Source: Verrucomicrobiaceae bacterium UBA1938
Lineage (GTDB): Bacteria > Verrucomicrobiota > Verrucomicrobiia > Verrucomicrobiales > Verrucomicrobiaceae
Direction of reading: 5' to 3'
Length of the DNA: 64,000 nt
Assembly: GCA_002336895.1 (NCBI GenBank)
Contig: DDFC01000035.1
Span: 319,741-383,740 of the forward strand
The notes under the pieces: model-generated
The model's input: only the letters and a program-made list of their open reading frames with translations
Databases searched by the model: none
What the model was told of the DNA's origin: nothing
Program-made: the position numbers and the translations under genes
Shown here: positions 51,854 through 60,864 of the stretch, in pieces
Layout of the letters: each line of letters begins with the position of its first letter
Position numbering within the stretch: position 1 is the stretch's first letter

Positions 51854-52750
51854 ATGCGCATCGGCATTACAGGAGCCACAGGATTCATCGGACGTCGTCT
51901 GGCGTCACTGGCTCGTGATCAAGGGCATGCAGTCGTCGCCTACTCTCGAGGCAGACGCGGAGTGCCCGCGGCTAGTGAAAAGCTACAGCAGCCCAGGCAA
52001 GCCCCGCATGCGCTGCCCGAGACCCCGCTGGATGTCCTGGTACATCTGGCAGGCGAGTCCCTCATGGGGCTATGGACGGAAGAAAAGCGGGACCGAATCT
52101 GGAAAAGCCGTGTGGACTTTACCGAAGCCTTGGTCGCCCACCTGGGCACCTGGAGCCCCGAGAACCGCCCCCGCACACTCGTCTGCGCCTCGGGGGCTGG
52201 ATTCTATGGCGACACCGGAGCCAGCTCCGTGGACGAAAGCTCCCCACGCGGGGCTGGATTCCTGGCGGATGTGTGTGCAGGCTGGGAGAGGGCGGCACAG
52301 CGGGCGGAGGCGCTCGGCATGCGCGTCGTCACGCTGCGGACAGGCATGGTGCTGGGACGCGAGGGTGGCGCCTTCCCACTGCTGCGCCGCGTGTTTGGCC
52401 TGGGCCTAGGGGGCAGACTGGGCTCCGGGCAGCAATGGATGTCCTGGATCCACATTGATGATGCCGTGCAGATCATGCTGCGTGCAGCCACCACGGAAAG
52501 CACCCACGGTCCGGTCAATGTCTGTGCGCCGGGCGCTGTGACAAATGCGGAGTTTACCCAAAAGCTGGCTGCAGCTCTGCACCGCCCGGCTTTTTTCCAC
52601 GCCCCAGCCTTCGCACTCCGGCTGCTGCTGCGCGGAATGGCCGACGAGATGCTGCTCGGCGGACAGCGTGTGATCCCCCGTGCCGCCGGCGATTTGGGCC
52701 ATGTGTTTCATTACCCGGAGCTAGCCAGCGCCTTCAAAGCGCTTGTCTGA
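51854..52750 (+). CDS. TIGR01777-family SDR epimerase (YfcH-like)
   Basis: A 298-residue Rossmann-fold protein with NAD(P)-binding GITGATGFIGRRL at the N-terminus, LVHLAGESLMGLWTEEKRDRIWKSRV and CASGAGFYGDTG as markers of the TIGR01777 family, and a C-terminal block PAFALRLLLRGMADEMLLGGQRVIP. Family members (YfcH, SulA in plants) have no firmly assigned bacterial substrate. It follows the MidA-like gene and may share its transcript. Confidence 0.88.
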   Translation: MRIGITGATGFIGRRLASLARDQGHAVVAYSRGRRGVPAASEKLQQPRQAPHALPETPLDVLVHLAGESLMGLWTEEKRDRIWKSRVDFTEALVAHLGTWSPENRPRTLVCASGAGFYGDTGASSVDESSPRGAGFLADVCAGWERAAQRAEALGMRVVTLRTGMVLGREGGAFPLLRRVFGLGLGGRLGSGQQWMSWIHIDDAVQIMLRAATTESTHGPVNVCAPGAVTNAEFTQKLAAALHRPAFFHAPAFALRLLLRGMADEMLLGGQRVIPRAAGDLGHVFHYPELASAFKALV

Positions 52751-52823
52751 ACGGAGCGGTGGACTCCGGTTGACTGCCGCCTCAAACCACTGTCAACAAC
52801 TGGAAATCACCGTAAACTTCCTC

Positions 52824-53702
52824 ATGGCATCCCAGCAGACCACCATTGGCATCATCTATGACTACGATCAGACTCTGAGTCCGACCTACATGCAGGATGA
52901 GACGCTCTTTCCACACTTCGGGATCAATCCGGAGCAGTTCTGGAAGCGCAGCCGTACACTGGTCAATCAAGAAGGCTACGACGGCGAGCTGGCCTACCTG
53001 AAATGCATGCTGGACTACCTGGACATGGACCGGCCGACGAATGAGGATTTGCGCCAACTGGGTGCCAAATTGAACTTCTTTAAGGGAGTGCCGGAGCTTT
53101 TCAACGAGCTGAACCAGGTGCTGAATGAACAGCACCGCCTGCTGGGGGTGAAGATCGAGCATTACATCATCTCCAGCGGACTGAAGGCGCTGCTGGACGG
53201 TTCGGCGCTGGCCCCCTTTGTGCGGCGGATTTTTGGCTGCGAGTTTGGCGAGGACAAAAATGGCCGTATCACCTTCCCCAAGCGTGTGATCAGCCACACC
53301 ACCAAGACGCAGTACATCTTCCGCATCAACAAGGGCATGCTGGAGCCGCACGAGGATGTGAACGACCACATGGCGCACGAACTGCGCCCAATCCCCTTCC
53401 AGCACATGATCTATGTGGGAGACGGCCCCACCGACGTGCCCTGCTTCACCCTCATGAAGCGCTATGGAGGACATGCGGTGGCGGTTTACAACCCCGACGA
53501 GGCCAGCCGAAGCAGCTTCCGTAAATGCTACCAGCTCACCGGCCAGGCTGACCGGGTGAAGCACATCGCCCCCGCAGATTACCGCCCCGGCAGCCACCTG
53601 AGGTTGCTGCTAGAGGAAATGGTCACAGACATCGCCGATGGCATCGTGCGCAAGCGCCGGCTGGAGATTGAGGAGGGCACCGTGTCAGCGCCGCATTTTT
53701 AG
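52824..53702 (+). CDS. HAD-superfamily hydrolase
   Basis: A 292-residue HAD phosphatase: motif I is D13-Y-D15-Q-T, motif II is in YIISSGLKAL, and motif IV is GDGPTDVPC. The cap region (about 30-110) is helical. The substrate cannot be named. The ATG at 52824 gives a start eight residues before the first strand; an in-frame ATG at 52743, overlapping the preceding gene, looks unlikely. Its stop overlaps the convergent UDP-sugar epimerase stop by four bases. Confidence 0.85.
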   Translation: MASQQTTIGIIYDYDQTLSPTYMQDETLFPHFGINPEQFWKRSRTLVNQEGYDGELAYLKCMLDYLDMDRPTNEDLRQLGAKLNFFKGVPELFNELNQVLNEQHRLLGVKIEHYIISSGLKALLDGSALAPFVRRIFGCEFGEDKNGRITFPKRVISHTTKTQYIFRINKGMLEPHEDVNDHMAHELRPIPFQHMIYVGDGPTDVPCFTLMKRYGGHAVAVYNPDEASRSSFRKCYQLTGQADRVKHIAPADYRPGSHLRLLLEEMVTDIADGIVRKRRLEIEEGTVSAPHF

Positions 53703-54670
53703 CAGACCGCGATCCCCCGCGCGCGCATGTCGCGGAACCATTCCACGAAAGCGGGCACGCCCTGGGCGATGGTGGTGGAAGGTTTGAAACCGATCAAAGC
53801 TTTCGCCTTGCTGACATCGGCAGAGGTCAGCGGCACATCCCCTGGCTGCTCCGGCAGCTGGTTGATGACGGCCTTTTTTCCGACCGCCTGCTCGATCGTG
53901 GCAATGAGGTCATTGAGCGTCACCGTCTGAGAGCCACCCAGGTTAAAAATGTCGCAGATGGGTCCGGTGCGGTAATTGAGCGCCCCGATGATGCCATCCA
54001 CGATATCATGGATGAAAGTGTAGTCACGGGCGGTATGACCATCGCCAAATTTGTCGATCGGCTTGCCCTCCTCGATCAGGCGGGTGAACTTGGAAATGGC
54101 CAAATCCGGGCGCTGACGCGGCCCATAGACCGTGAAAAAGCGCAGGGCGACGGTCTTGATGCCGTAAAGGTGGCTGTAGTTGGAGCACATCTGCTCTCCC
54201 GCCATTTTGGTCATGGCATAGGGGCTGATGGTTTGCAGAATGGGATCCGTTTCGGCAAAAGGAACCTTTTTGTTCACCCCATAGACGGAGGAACTGCTGG
54301 CAAAGACAAAATGCTTGGTACCAGTGCGACGGGAGGCCTCCAGAAGGTGGAAGGTGCCCTTGATATTGGTGTCTATGTAGAGTTCAGGCTGTTCAATGGA
54401 GGGCCGCACACCCGCACGGGCCGCCAGATGGATGACTGCGTCAAAACGTCCCTCTTCAAACACCTGAGAGACGAACCGTGCGTCAGTGAGATCCCCTTCG
54501 CAAACCTTCACCTTGGAGCCGAAAGCCCGGACATTTTCACGTTTGATGGTGGGATTGTAGTAATCGTTGAAGCTGTCGATGATCGTGACCAGCCCTGCTT
54601 CCTCGCGGATGAGGCGCTCAACGGTATGGGAGCCGATGAAGCCGGCTCCGCCTGTGACAAGGATATTCAT
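53699..54670 (-). CDS. UDP-sugar epimerase (UDP-glucuronate 4-epimerase-like)
   Basis: A 323-residue extended SDR that inverts C4 of a UDP-sugar for capsule or LPS glycans. The NAD loop is GGAGFIGS at 7-14. The catalytic triad is read as S126 or S127 in ASSSSVYG, Y151 and K155 in YAMTK. SFNDYYNPTIKREN and RFFTVYGPRQRPDLAISKF resemble UDP-GlcA 4-epimerases more than GalE. Start at ATG 54670. It is divergent from the proline-rich gene and overlaps the HAD stop by four bases. Confidence 0.85.
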   Translation of the reverse strand: MNILVTGGAGFIGSHTVERLIREEAGLVTIIDSFNDYYNPTIKRENVRAFGSKVKVCEGDLTDARFVSQVFEEGRFDAVIHLAARAGVRPSIEQPELYIDTNIKGTFHLLEASRRTGTKHFVFASSSSVYGVNKKVPFAETDPILQTISPYAMTKMAGEQMCSNYSHLYGIKTVALRFFTVYGPRQRPDLAISKFTRLIEEGKPIDKFGDGHTARDYTFIHDIVDGIIGALNYRTGPICDIFNLGGSQTVTLNDLIATIEQAVGKKAVINQLPEQPGDVPLTSADVSKAKALIGFKPSTTIAQGVPAFVEWFRDMRARGIAVC

Positions 54671-54763
54671 GCTGAAAGAGGTCTGGTGGTTGTGGTTGCC
54701 AGTCACCAGTGCCTTAACTAACGGGCAACGAGAGGACAAATGCAAGGCGTCTGGAGAAAGGGA

Positions 54764-54792
54764 TTGACGCCAGGGGGCGAATTTCGCTAAAT
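54764..54792 (+). promoter_or_regulatory. Candidate promoter of the proline-rich protein gene
   Basis: TTGACG at 54764 and CTAAAT at 54787 are separated by 17 bases. A transcript starting about seven bases later would begin after the ATG at 54791 and leave a short leader before the ATG at 54812, which supports the later start. The -10 box is weak. Confidence 0.35.
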
Positions 54793-54811
54793 GATGAGAA
54801 ATTACCGAATC

Positions 54812-55834
54812 ATGAGCGAACCCGAAAATACGCCACCAACACCTCCGTCAGGCTCCACGCCCAAGACCGCTGCTGTCCCGCTTAAAAAAGAGACCGTGCG
54901 CATCACTTTGCGTGGCCGCCCAGGTGCTGGTGTGACCCAGCCTCGTGAATCGACTTCTCCGATTTCCCCTGCCACAGGTGGTATCCCAGCATCTTTCAAC
55001 ACGACTTCCGTGGTACCCATGTCGGCCAAGAAGTCTACGGCACCGATCCAACTGCCCTCCGCGCCGCTGCCACCTCCTGCTCCCAAGTCCAGCACAGCCC
55101 CGGTGAAGCTGCCTGCACCACCGATGTCGCCGCCTTCCAAGAAGACGACTTCGGCCATTCCGGTGGTCTCCGCACCTCCTCCGAGCGCGCCTGCTCCTAC
55201 TGGAGCCATGCCGCCCCCGATGGCACGCCCGCTGGCGCCTCCCACCGCGCCCAAGCCGCCGGGAGCCCCGATGCCCCCTGCCGCTCCGCGTCCCGCTGGT
55301 CCTCCGGTTGCAGGCCTGCCTGCCGCCACACGGCCTCTGGCTCAGAACCCAGCAGCACCTCCTGCTCCACGCACTGAAACTGGAGCCCCTACCGTACCAC
55401 TTCAAAAGCCCACCACCCCCGGTCCCCGTCCTGCTGCCCCTGGCGCTGGCACCGCTCCGATGGCTGGCTCCGGCGGCCCTGGTGCCCCGCTGCCGAAGGC
55501 AACGGTCAAGCTGCAGCCGACTCAGGCCATGCAGCGCCCCTCCGTTTCCGCGCCGCCCAGCGCTCCGGTCAAGCGCAGCGCTGCTGCTGATGCAGAACAG
55601 TTCTATGAGGAAAAGGATCCCGAAGCAGGCTTGGTGCCTCTGTCCGTGATCTGCTTTGTTCTCTCCGCCATTCTCATGGTGATCCAGATTTTCGGCGCTG
55701 ATGCTGTCAAGACAGCCGACCCCCAGACGGAATCAGCCATCATGGTTCCAGAAGGTGGTAAAATGGCCTGGGAAGATCACACCAAGAGCGGCTGGCAGAA
55801 CAACTTCACCAGCAGGCTGATGAAAATCCCCTGA
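54812..55834 (+). CDS. Proline-rich single-pass membrane protein, unknown function
   Basis: Not a recognised family. From ATG 54812 (MSEPENTPP) the 340 residues have a short motif VRITLRGRPGAG near the start and then about 210 residues of low-complexity Pro/Ala/Ser/Thr/Gly. An acidic stretch (AEQFYEEKDPEAG) precedes one membrane helix (about 273-297, LSVICFVLSAILMVIQIF) and a short C-terminal tail (MAWEDHTKSGWQNNF). The Pro-rich part probably forms an extended cytoplasmic arm, and the C-terminus would lie outside. Related verrucomicrobial proteins with this layout exist to my recollection, without assigned function. An ATG at 54791 is an alternative start. A tiny membrane ORF and a strong terminator follow. 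Confidence 0.75.
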   Translation: MSEPENTPPTPPSGSTPKTAAVPLKKETVRITLRGRPGAGVTQPRESTSPISPATGGIPASFNTTSVVPMSAKKSTAPIQLPSAPLPPPAPKSSTAPVKLPAPPMSPPSKKTTSAIPVVSAPPPSAPAPTGAMPPPMARPLAPPTAPKPPGAPMPPAAPRPAGPPVAGLPAATRPLAQNPAAPPAPRTETGAPTVPLQKPTTPGPRPAAPGAGTAPMAGSGGPGAPLPKATVKLQPTQAMQRPSVSAPPSAPVKRSAAADAEQFYEEKDPEAGLVPLSVICFVLSAILMVIQIFGADAVKTADPQTESAIMVPEGGKMAWEDHTKSGWQNNFTSRLMKIP

Positions 55835-55874
55835 AGCCAGCCGATAGAATCCTCCATCTTTACACCTGACTCAT

Positions 55875-55958
55875 ATGCCGCTCGCCTGGTTAGTCTTCCT
55901 TCTCGCAGTTGCCACCCTCGCTCTTAATTTCCTCGCCAAAAGCGGCGGGGCAATGTAA
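55875..55958 (+). CDS. Possible 27-residue membrane micropeptide
   Basis: A short ORF of 27 codons plus stop lies between the proline-rich gene and its terminator. The product would start MPLAWLVFLLAVATLALNF and end KSGGAM, a single hydrophobic helix with a short polar end, like many small bacterial membrane proteins. No strong ribosome site is visible. Its position inside the transcript, before the terminator, supports expression. It could equally be a chance ORF. Confidence 0.35.
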   Translation: MPLAWLVFLLAVATLALNFLAKSGGAM

Positions 55959-55994
55959 GGGCTCCGGCAAAAGCCAATTAGTTCAGTCTACGCG

Positions 55995-56032
55995 TTGAGC
56001 GTTCTTGCCCTGCAAGAACGCTCAATTTTTTT
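55995..56032 (+). terminator. Strong intrinsic terminator
   Basis: A perfect 13-bp stem (TTGAGCGTTCTTG against CAAGAACGCTCAA) with a five-base loop is followed by seven T residues. It ends the transcript of the proline-rich gene and the tiny ORF. Confidence 0.93.
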
Positions 56033-56216
56033 GCCCCCTGCGACAACGCCACTGGATCTTTCACACGGCTGTTACAGGGCATAGACCAGTTCTCAAAAAT
56101 CTTGTCACATTGCCCGGACGGCGGAGCGGCCCCATTGGCTGCGTTGGTCGCTTGTCTGTTATTTTCAAATAGCAGACGGCCCCGCAGCCCAAAGGAAATG
56201 CATGCCTCCACGAGGC

Positions 56217-58733
56217 TTACTGCTTGCCACCGCGACCGCCAGGATTCGGGTCCATGTCCAGGTCGAAGTTGAATTTGGGGAAGTCCTTGAGAGTGAAGGA
56301 GAGCAGGAGGCCGAAGTCGGAAACGCCATTGCCGTTGTTTCTGGACATGAATCCGAAGGAGGCAATCCAGCTGCTAAGATCTTTGGAGAGGCTGTAGCTC
56401 TGGAACTGCAGCGTCCCGCTGACGGCCTCATAGATGTGGTACATGTTGAAGCCGTAATTTTCATTCATCCGCGAGTAGAAGCGGGTGTAAACCAAGCTGC
56501 TGTTGCGGAAGAAAGGATGATCGTAGATGTACTGATGACCCATCTCGATGGAGGTGGCTTTGTTCAGCATCCAAGTCAGGCTGTTGTTAGCTTCAGTGAA
56601 GCTGCCCACGCCACTCGTGATCGGCAGCTGCAGGTCTGACTTGAAGCTGGCCCAAGGCACCGGCACCCAGAACATTTCGTTGTAAACATTGGAGATGCTG
56701 CGGCCATACTCAGGGTCTTTGCCAAAGACGTTGATGTAGGTGTTCATGCCAGCCCAGGTGTAGGTCTGATCATCCCCACCTTCTGGAGTCTCCCAGAAGG
56801 TGCCATATCCATTGCTGACCATGTAGTCACGCCTCGTCTGAAAGAGATTGCGAAAACCGACACGTGCCACGTTCCAAGAGTGCAAGCTGTCCACGGCTGT
56901 GAACAGAGGAACATCAATGGAGCGAGGACGGGTGGTGGTGGAAAAGCGGTCAATCGCCGGCAGGCCGGCGTTCTGGCTGGCATCCAGGTAGGAATAGTTC
57001 AAGTAGGGCTGGAACACGTGGCGAATGCCATTGAGCCCGAGAAGAGGCACCTGCACATCACTCCAGCTCCGGCTCAGCTTGAAGGAGACATCCAATCCCA
57101 GATGGAAGATGCCGCGGGCGTAGTTCCTGAGCCCGGTGGCGCTGCCCACAATGCCATTGTAACTTGTGACCCCCAGCCCCATTCGCGGCGTCACGTTGAG
57201 CCAGCCCATATAGGTCTTTGGATAGAGAAACTCGTGGTAGGTGTGAAAACGACCATAACCCGGCTGCTTCAGACGGCTGGCAATCACACCCATACCCTGC
57301 GTGACGTCGAGCGGGGTCAGATTGGCGCTGATCGGAGCCCCTGCTAGGCTGATGAAAGACGCCGGAGCTGTTCCAAGCGGGTCCGCCAACACCCCGGCCA
57401 AACCACCTGCCCCCAAAGCCTGCAGACGCAACAGTTCAGCCTTCTCCTGCTCGCCAACTAGCTCCCCGATGATGCCAGCGGTGATGGTCCCCTGATGATA
57501 GATGCCCGAATTCCAGAGAGGTCTGCGGGTGAAATCGACGGAAAGCTCCGGAAGCCTGGTCGTGGTGCGGTAGAAGTTGTTGAGCTTGAACTTGGCAACC
57601 AGCGTGGCGACGTAAGCATCGTGGGTGTGGACCAAGGAGACCAGATTGTCCGGCTCACGATTGGTGCGGTAGTCATTGAAGAAGAAGTCTTCGTAGAAGT
57701 GGATGTCACTGATCTTGTTGATGTCAAAATCTAGATACCATGTGCTGACATCCGGCCCGGGCAGGTAGATGCGGTGCTGGAAGTTGATACGATACCTGTC
57801 CTTGGGCACCGGATAACGAGTGGCGCTGGTGGCGTTTGTCGTCGGCGCAAGGTCATTGACGGCATAAATTTTCAGAGTTCCAAAATTTTGCCGGTTGGCA
57901 CTGTGGCGCAGAGAGATGAAATCCACCCCGGCCCCCACACCACGCTTGCTTCTGAGATCCAGTTTATACTTGGCATAGGTGTGGTCACCATGTACCACGG
58001 CGAGCTGGGTGAGAAGGAATGCACCCCAGCGGCTCTGAAAGCCCGGCCCCAGGCGCAGATTGGCCTCTTCCTCAAGAGATTTGGTCACCTGGGGAATGTA
58101 AAAGTAAGGTGTTTTGCCGGCATACAGCTTCACCTCTTTAAGGATGGCCCGATCCCCGGGGTATACCGTCAATTCCTTGGCGCTGAGGCGGTAGTTGGGG
58201 TTCTCCACATCATGAGAGGTGAAGGAAACACCCGTGGCGTCGATCCGATTCTCGAGCTTGCTGCCGGAGTGGAAGTCTTCCGCACGGAAAAAGAACATGC
58301 CGGAAGATCTACGAAGCCCGCCCCCGGTGGAACCCGCCGCACCAGTGAATGCAGTGCCTGGAATGCCAGGTGCCCCAGCCCCAAGCCCGGTGATCACATT
58401 TCTGCCGGACATCTCTCCAGTAATGGAATTGTAGGTTATCGAGTCCCCGCGATAAATCATGCCATCGCGCCAGACCGTCACCCCATCTTTGGCAACCACC
58501 TCACCAGTGGCCTGATTATACTGGGCACTGCCGCAGCGCATTTCGATCTCACCGTAGCGGATATGCACATCGCCAGTCACCGTGGCGACACCCGTCTCAG
58601 GATCCAGCGTCGTGGTCAGGCCACGAATGTTCAGGTCGCTTGTAAGGCTGTCGAGAAGGGATTGCCCTCTCGCCGCCCCGGCAGCCGCCAGGACGCAAAC
58701 AAAGACCATCACGCAAATTCTTGAAAAAATCAT
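56217..58733 (-). CDS. lptD: LPS-assembly protein LptD-like outer-membrane barrel
   Basis: An 838-residue outer-membrane protein predicted to insert LPS into the outer leaflet. A signal peptide (MIFSRICVMVFVCVLAAAGAARG) precedes an OstA/LptA-like beta-jellyroll (about 35-200; DPETGVATVTGDVHIRYGE, AQYNQATGEVVAKDGV) and a long C-terminal region rich in alternating aromatic/polar strands (about 210-835), as for a large beta-barrel. The jellyroll holds a Gly/Ala/Thr-rich insertion (about 118-140). The ATG at 58733 gives the signal; the GTG at 58751 adds six residues. It lies 102 bp downstream of lpxA on the same strand, which supports an LPS role. The disulfide-forming cysteines of E. coli LptD are not evident. 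Confidence 0.82.
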   Translation of the reverse strand: MIFSRICVMVFVCVLAAAGAARGQSLLDSLTSDLNIRGLTTTLDPETGVATVTGDVHIRYGEIEMRCGSAQYNQATGEVVAKDGVTVWRDGMIYRGDSITYNSITGEMSGRNVITGLGAGAPGIPGTAFTGAAGSTGGGLRRSSGMFFFRAEDFHSGSKLENRIDATGVSFTSHDVENPNYRLSAKELTVYPGDRAILKEVKLYAGKTPYFYIPQVTKSLEEEANLRLGPGFQSRWGAFLLTQLAVVHGDHTYAKYKLDLRSKRGVGAGVDFISLRHSANRQNFGTLKIYAVNDLAPTTNATSATRYPVPKDRYRINFQHRIYLPGPDVSTWYLDFDINKISDIHFYEDFFFNDYRTNREPDNLVSLVHTHDAYVATLVAKFKLNNFYRTTTRLPELSVDFTRRPLWNSGIYHQGTITAGIIGELVGEQEKAELLRLQALGAGGLAGVLADPLGTAPASFISLAGAPISANLTPLDVTQGMGVIASRLKQPGYGRFHTYHEFLYPKTYMGWLNVTPRMGLGVTSYNGIVGSATGLRNYARGIFHLGLDVSFKLSRSWSDVQVPLLGLNGIRHVFQPYLNYSYLDASQNAGLPAIDRFSTTTRPRSIDVPLFTAVDSLHSWNVARVGFRNLFQTRRDYMVSNGYGTFWETPEGGDDQTYTWAGMNTYINVFGKDPEYGRSISNVYNEMFWVPVPWASFKSDLQLPITSGVGSFTEANNSLTWMLNKATSIEMGHQYIYDHPFFRNSSLVYTRFYSRMNENYGFNMYHIYEAVSGTLQFQSYSLSKDLSSWIASFGFMSRNNGNGVSDFGLLLSFTLKDFPKFNFDLDMDPNPGGRGGKQ

Positions 58734-58835
58734 AACTTGGGAACTCACCACATCATCAAACGATAGGCCGTAAGACCAAACACCCTAAATAGGCCACCTG
58801 CGTCCCAGTGACAAGAAAAAGCAGACTTTTTTCGA

Positions 58836-59627
58836 CTAATCGTCATCCCTGCCCACCCTTACCGGGCAGACCCCTTTTTTACTCGGAGCCTGAACAAATT
58901 GCAGCAGCCTGGCAGCCTTTTCCGGCCATTCCCTTGCAGCCGCCTGTTCCAGAGCCTGCCCCAGGTTCATGCCTCCGCAAAAAAGCAGCTGGAAAAGCTC
59001 TTTGATGGCCCCACGGTCTTCAGAAGTAAATCCCTGCCTTCGCAGGCCGATCACATTCAGGCCAGTGATGCGGTTGACGCGCTGAGCGGCGCAGTAGTGG
59101 GGGATGTCTTTGCTGAAGCTGCCATTCCCCTGCACCACACAGAAGTCTCCGATTCGCAGGAACTGGTGAAAAACCGCCCCGCCGCCCATGAAAGTGTTGT
59201 TCCCCACATGGATGTGCCCCGCCAGAAGAACCCCGTTGGCCAGGATGTTTCTGTCTCCCAGAACCACATCGTGCGCCAGATGGCAGCCCACCATGAGAAA
59301 ATTTCTGTCTCCGATCCGGGTCACTGATCCCTGTTTGCTGCCTCGGTGAATGGTCACATGCTCCCGGATCACGTTCTTTTTGCCCAAAATGACACTGCTC
59401 TGCGTGGCGGGGTCAAAACCCAGATCCTGCGGCTCGCCACCGATCACCGCCCCGCGGCCGATCCGGGTCCCCTCCCCCACCACCACGTGCCCCACCAGCT
59501 GTGCATGCGCCTCGATCCTGCATCCTGGCCCCACCTCGGCGGCTCCCTCGATCACCACATAGGGGCCGATCTCGGCCGAGGGATCAATTTGGGCGCTGGA
59601 GTCGATCAGGGCGGAAGGGTGAATCAT
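58836..59627 (-). CDS. lpxA: Acyl-ACP--UDP-GlcNAc O-acyltransferase (LpxA)
   Basis: First step of lipid A synthesis. The left-handed beta-helix hexapeptide repeats run from residue 1 (HPSALIDSSAQIDPSAEIGPY) to about 190. The catalytic histidine is H119 in GCHLAHDVVLGD. GGEPQDLGF and IREHVTIHRGS are family blocks, and GLNVIGLRRQGF begins the C-terminal helical part. Length is 263 residues. The ATG at 59627 is followed at once by the repeats. The tRNA-Ser gene lies upstream on the other strand. Confidence 0.95.
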   Translation of the reverse strand: MIHPSALIDSSAQIDPSAEIGPYVVIEGAAEVGPGCRIEAHAQLVGHVVVGEGTRIGRGAVIGGEPQDLGFDPATQSSVILGKKNVIREHVTIHRGSKQGSVTRIGDRNFLMVGCHLAHDVVLGDRNILANGVLLAGHIHVGNNTFMGGGAVFHQFLRIGDFCVVQGNGSFSKDIPHYCAAQRVNRITGLNVIGLRRQGFTSEDRGAIKELFQLLFCGGMNLGQALEQAAAREWPEKAARLLQFVQAPSKKGVCPVRVGRDDD

Positions 59628-59746
59628 GCTTGCCGATCATGGACGCCCCCCAGCCGGGGATCAATCCAGACTTGCAGCTCGTGCAAACTTCCTCTTGGCA
59701 GCACGCTCCTCGTTGCCTAGATTCAACATCCCGCAACGCAGCACCA

Positions 59747-59836
<90 letters not shown>

Positions 59837-59889
59837 TTCTTATCCATTGGCACGAACGCGAAGGCCGATGTGTTGCCACCTGCTGGCGC

Positions 59890-60864
59890 ATGCGCTTTAT
59901 CAGAGTCATCATGCTCCTACGCTCCTCCCTCCTAGCCGCCCTGGCATTGCTCCTCCCTGTTTCCACGCCCGCCGGCGAACCCCTCATGGGTGTCTTTGGC
60001 GAAAATTCGATGCAGCGCGTGCTGGATTTTGAAAAGTGGCTGGGGAGACCAGTGGACATCATTCTCTGCACCGTGGATTTCCATCAATGGGAAAACTACC
60101 GCTACGCCAGCTGGCTGAGCCAGACGGTTTACGGGCAGCGCGGAGCCCGCAGGCTGGTGTACGACGTACCGATCATCATCAACGGGGCCAGTTATGCTGA
60201 AGCAAAAACGGGCACGTATGATGAACACTGGAAGTGCCTGGCAGGCTCCATCTTGGAGAACAATCCCGGCACCTATGAGATCGTGATCCGCCCCAGTCAT
60301 GAGATGAACGGCGAATGGTTTGCCTGGGGTGTGGGGGGCTCCAAGGCTGCACAGATCCCGGATTTTATCGCGTCATGGCAGCGATTTCATGGGGTGTTTC
60401 GCAGTGTGCCGGGCGGAGAGCGGTTTCGGTTCAGCTTCTCCACCACCGAAGGGGCCAGCGATCCCCGCCCCATGTGGCCGGGAGACGAGTATGTGGACAT
60501 CGTGGCCCAGGATGTGTACTGGAAGCCCAAATCCATGGGCGGTGAGGGCTGGGAGACCAATGACCCCAAAGAAGCCTGGGAAAAACGCGTGAGCCCGTAT
60601 GGCTATAATGAATGGCACGTGGCAGGCATGCTGGCCTTTGCCAAAGCGCACGGAAAGCCCTTCCAGATTGACGAATGGGGAGTGTGGGGACCGGATGCCG
60701 CTCCTTTTGTAGCGGCGATGGCGGCTTTTCTGAAGACGAATGGAGCCAGATCTCACACCTACTGGAATTCGAATTCAGGTTATCCTGGCGAATTGAATCA
60801 GCGGGATAAGGAATGGCCAATGACGACGCAGGCTTTCAAAGCAGCGTTTGGCAAGGCACCCTGA
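59890..60864 (+). CDS. GH26-like secreted glycoside hydrolase
   Basis: A 324-residue protein with an N-terminal signal (hydrophobic MLLRSSLLAALALLLPVST) and a TIM-barrel-like domain. RPSHEMNGEWFAWG holds E138 as the probable acid/base, and FQIDEWGVWG holds E262 as the probable nucleophile. The HEMN-type motif is characteristic of GH26 mannanases and lichenases, though overall similarity appears modest, so the linkage cleaved is unknown. Start: ATG 59890 or ATG 59911; both keep the signal peptide. The reading frame stays open back through the tRNA gene, but that part is not coding. It is convergent with the Ada-AlkA gene. Confidence 0.75.
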   Translation: MRFIRVIMLLRSSLLAALALLLPVSTPAGEPLMGVFGENSMQRVLDFEKWLGRPVDIILCTVDFHQWENYRYASWLSQTVYGQRGARRLVYDVPIIINGASYAEAKTGTYDEHWKCLAGSILENNPGTYEIVIRPSHEMNGEWFAWGVGGSKAAQIPDFIASWQRFHGVFRSVPGGERFRFSFSTTEGASDPRPMWPGDEYVDIVAQDVYWKPKSMGGEGWETNDPKEAWEKRVSPYGYNEWHVAGMLAFAKAHGKPFQIDEWGVWGPDAAPFVAAMAAFLKTNGARSHTYWNSNSGYPGELNQRDKEWPMTTQAFKAAFGKAP

